DNA from: Verrucomicrobiota bacterium
Lineage (GTDB): Bacteria > Verrucomicrobiota > Verrucomicrobiia > Chthoniobacterales > Xiphinematobacteraceae
Direction: 5' to 3'
DNA length: 64,000 bases
Assembly: GCA_023269545.1 (NCBI GenBank)
Contig: JAHFTB010000002.1
Span: forward strand, 82,899-146,898
In this document: positions 61,897 through 64,000 of the stretch, one piece after another
How the letters are laid out: every line of letters starts with the position of its first letter
How positions within the stretch are numbered: position 1 is the first letter of the stretch
Notes under the pieces: model-generated
What the model was told of the DNA's origin: nothing
Seen by the model: the letters and a program-made list of their open reading frames with translations, nothing else
The model's database searches: none
Made by a program: the position numbers and the translations under genes

Positions 61897-62273
61897 CGAC
61901 TATTAGCATTGCTGTGGCCTGCAACTAAAGTTTCGACAACATCCACGATCTTTTCTTGCTGATGGCGAGGAAGCTTTGAAACCGCCTCGAAAATGCGACG
62001 CGCTTTTCCGGTCGGTCCACTACCACGCTTTTTGGGAGCATCAATACCCAGAAGAGCATCAGAAGTAATTTTAAGAGCCATAGTTAAAGCGACGAGTTGT
62101 TCCGGTTTAAGAGAAACCGGTTCGCGTTCCCACCAACTTAAAGCACGCTGAGTAATGCCGAGCTTTTCGGCAAGGTCGCGTTGACTCAGGCCTGCCTGTT
62201 CGCGTGCTGACACGAGACGTTCTCCGAAAGCTGTCCGCTTTCGATCGGTAGGTCTTCCCATGTTGACTGGCAT
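61893..62273 (-). CDS. XRE-family transcriptional regulator
   Basis: 126 residues from the ATG at 62273 (MPVNMGRPTDRKRTAFGERL); in-frame ATGs at 62321 and 62261 are alternatives and none has a clear ribosome site. HTH_3 domain: LVSAREQAGLSQRDLAEKLG, ITQRALSWWERE and PEQLVALTMALKITSDALLG. Divergent from the primase gene with about 130 bases between, so it probably represses that gene and itself. The C-terminal helix (KLPRHQQEKIVDVVETLV) may mediate dimerisation. Confidence 0.88.
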   Translation of the reverse strand: MPVNMGRPTDRKRTAFGERLVSAREQAGLSQRDLAEKLGITQRALSWWEREPVSLKPEQLVALTMALKITSDALLGIDAPKKRGSGPTGKARRIFEAVSKLPRHQQEKIVDVVETLVAGHSNANSR

Positions 62274-62406
62274 GTTCGGATAATAATCCGAGTTTACCGC
62301 AATAAAAGAAACCGCTTGCATATATAAACGTTATACGTGAAAGTCATTGACGTGTCAAAATCCTTAAAAACCAACTTGACGTTATCCAAAAAAATCAACG
62401 TTTCCC

Positions 62407-64000
62407 ATGCCACGCATACCTGTTGAACACATAGAACGGATAAAGCAGGAAGTGCCGATAGAGGAACTGGCCCGAGAATACGGAATAGAGCTGGAAAATA
62501 GAGGCAAAGACCTCTTTGGACACTGTCCGTGGCATGAGGACAGCGATCCCTCCTTCTCAGTGACTCCAGGCAAAAATCTATGGAACTGCCTGGCTGGATG
62601 CGGAGGTGGAGACACTATCCAGTTCGTGATGCGTGCTGCAAAGATCAGTTTTCGGCAAGCAGCCGAAAAACTTCTTGCCCGTCTGGGAATGGCACCGCCT
62701 TGCTCGGATGAAATCAAAGCCTACAAAAAAACCCATGAGATCTTGGCCGTACCTGGGGAAGATTTAAGCAATGGGAGGCTTATGGAAATCGTTGCAGATT
62801 TTTATCATTCGACCTTCTGCAATCAGCCACAAGCCATGGCCTATTTACAGAAGCGGAAATGCTTTCATCCCGAGGCCGTGAAACACTTTCGCTTAGGCTA
62901 TGGCAATCGCACAATAGGCTACCGAGTTCCTACCACCACCTTGGCAGGACGAGAACTAAAGATCCGTTTACAAGGAATCGGCATTTTAAGAGAAAGCGGG
63001 CACGAACACTTAAGCGGATCCATTGTCGTACCTATTTTTAACGAGCATGGAGAAGTGGTGCAGATGTATGGACGTAAGATCGAAAAAGTCAGCAGAGAAG
63101 CTCCGAAGCACCTTTATTTAAGGGGAGAGCTGCGAGGAGTCTTTAACCGAGCGGCTCTAGAGCACCAAAAAGAAATCCTGCTTTGCGAATCCATCCTGGA
63201 TGCCTTGACCTTGTGGAGTGCAGGCTTTCGGAACGTCACCGCCACCTTCGGAACAAACAACTTCACAGCGGAACTCTGGCAACTGCTTGAAAGACTGCGG
63301 CCCGAACGGATCATTCTCTGCTTTGACCACGATGAAGCCGGAGAAGAAGCGGTAAAGAAATACACACCGAGACTTATTCAATTAGGAGCAAGAGTCTTGC
63401 GAGCCAAACTGCCCTATGGAGAAGACATCAACGAAGTAGCGCGCAATGCTAATAATGCATCCTCTGCCTTAGCTGCCTGCATAGAAAAAGCAGAAGAGAT
63501 CGCACGTTCGCACAAAGAGCCGCGTTTGCACGTGGCTCTGGAGGTTGACGAAATGACCGGAGAACCACTGCCATTCATTACCAAAGAAGGGCTGGAGAAT
63601 GGTGTAGGGTGGGCACCATCGCCATTCAATCCGGCTCCCTATGACGAAGTGATAGTACAGCAGCGGGAGGAAGAAGCGGCTAAGAAAAAAGAATCCCCCC
63701 CTCAACCGGAGCCTATTCGTAATCAGCAGCCATCTTTCTTAGCTACCGCTTCCCCATTAGCAGCTAGCGGACTTGAGACCCAAGAGCGAGGAGAAGACAT
63801 CTTCCTTTGGAGTGGAGAACGGGAGTATCGAGTACGGGGATTAGCAAAAAACCTAAGCTTTGAAACCATGAAAGTGCAGCTGCGAGCCATGCGCAAGCAC
63901 ACGAACTGCCAGTCCGGCTCGGACTTCCACTTGGACACGCTCGACATGTGCAACGCCAAACACCGATACAGCTTTGCCGGGCAAGCAGCCGAAGCCACCA
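62407..64000 (+). CDS. CHC2 zinc-finger/TOPRIM primase-like protein of a mobile element (5' part)
   Basis: 531 codons open to the window end. CHC2-like zinc finger: Cys40 and His43 in GHCPWHEDSDPSFSV, Cys61 and Cys65 in WNCLAGCGGGDTIQF. TOPRIM: Glu261 in LLCESILDALTLW, Asp307/Asp309 in ILCFDHDEAGEEAV. An LYLRGELRGVFNRAAL motif precedes the TOPRIM. After residue 380 the protein continues into a region unlike housekeeping DnaG (no DnaB-interacting domain seen so far). Together with the XRE and Myb-like genes this suggests a plasmid- or transposon-derived primase. Confidence 0.88.
   Translation, partial: MPRIPVEHIERIKQEVPIEELAREYGIELENRGKDLFGHCPWHEDSDPSFSVTPGKNLWNCLAGCGGGDTIQFVMRAAKISFRQAAEKLLARLGMAPPCSDEIKAYKKTHEILAVPGEDLSNGRLMEIVADFYHSTFCNQPQAMAYLQKRKCFHPEAVKHFRLGYGNRTIGYRVPTTTLAGRELKIRLQGIGILRESGHEHLSGSIVVPIFNEHGEVVQMYGRKIEKVSREAPKHLYLRGELRGVFNRAALEHQKEILLCESILDALTLWSAGFRNVTATFGTNNFTAELWQLLERLRPERIILCFDHDEAGEEAVKKYTPRLIQLGARVLRAKLPYGEDINEVARNANNASSALAACIEKAEEIARSHKEPRLHVALEVDEMTGEPLPFITKEGLENGVGWAPSPFNPAPYDEVIVQQREEEAAKKKESPPQPEPIRNQQPSFLATASPLAASGLETQERGEDIFLWSGEREYRVRGLAKNLSFETMKVQLRAMRKHTNCQSGSDFHLDTLDMCNAKHRYSFAGQAAEAT

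Noticed and set aside
1..64000. tRNA or rRNA genes
   Set aside because: No cloverleaf with TTCRA-type loop and CCA-proximal stem, and no rRNA-like sequence, was noticed in the intergenic regions.

Overview
The window looks like a chromosome segment of a Verrucomicrobiota-type (PVC group) bacterium of moderate GC. The evidence is a complete alternative complex III (actABCDEF) respiratory operon joined to a cbb3-oxidase-like gene set, a small PVC-type membrane protein, a fused phosphatase/serine hydroxymethyltransferase and secreted RHS/RCC1 proteins. This taxonomic call is an inference from gene content; there is no rRNA in the window. Several large orphan proteins with effector-like or toxin-like composition, an autotransporter and vitamin-type ECF uptake genes suggest a host-associated lifestyle, also an inference.

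Layout. 1-3.3 kb: TCA genes on the minus strand (gltA partial, sucD, sucC), with a MITE between sucD and gltA. 3.9-6.2 kb: an orphan ORF and an MFS transporter broken at a run of ten G. 6.3-21.7 kb, minus strand: rplM-rpsI behind a tightly overlapping operon actA-actB-[giant unknown gene]-actC-D-E-F-small protein-ccoN/O/P-like genes. 21.9-27.0 kb: a DUF192 protein, then a patch of orphan, effector-like, partly decayed genes. 27.1-31.4 kb: DNA repair and lipid genes (xthA, an EEP nuclease, an alpha/beta hydrolase, plsC, family 4 UDG). 32.4-35.0 kb: an ECF transporter (S, T and a fused double ATPase). 35.1-45.2 kb: housekeeping genes (LMW phosphatase-glyA fusion, sigma/anti-sigma pair, glutamate dehydrogenase, rlpA, ybaB, dnaX, rfbB, rfbD, rsmE). 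45.3-46.2 kb: a complete IS630-family element. 46.5-60.8 kb: a surface/secretion region with an autotransporter, a secreted RCC1 propeller and a 2356-residue RHS toxin, followed by a lipoprotein, a displaced RHS tip and a second candidate immunity gene. 61-64 kb: inverted repeats, a Myb-like DNA-binding protein, an XRE regulator and a CHC2/TOPRIM primase running off the end, probably part of a mobile element.

The most unusual features are: a giant toxin-like gene inside the respiratory operon; an oxidase subunit I homologue that has lost its metal ligands; a fused ECF ATPase whose two halves appear to complement each other's defects; an IS630-related MITE/REP family lying at gene 3' ends and supplying the glyA stop codon; long G/C tracts that may act as contingency switches; and a two-module RHS toxin cassette whose displaced tip has its own coupled start codon.
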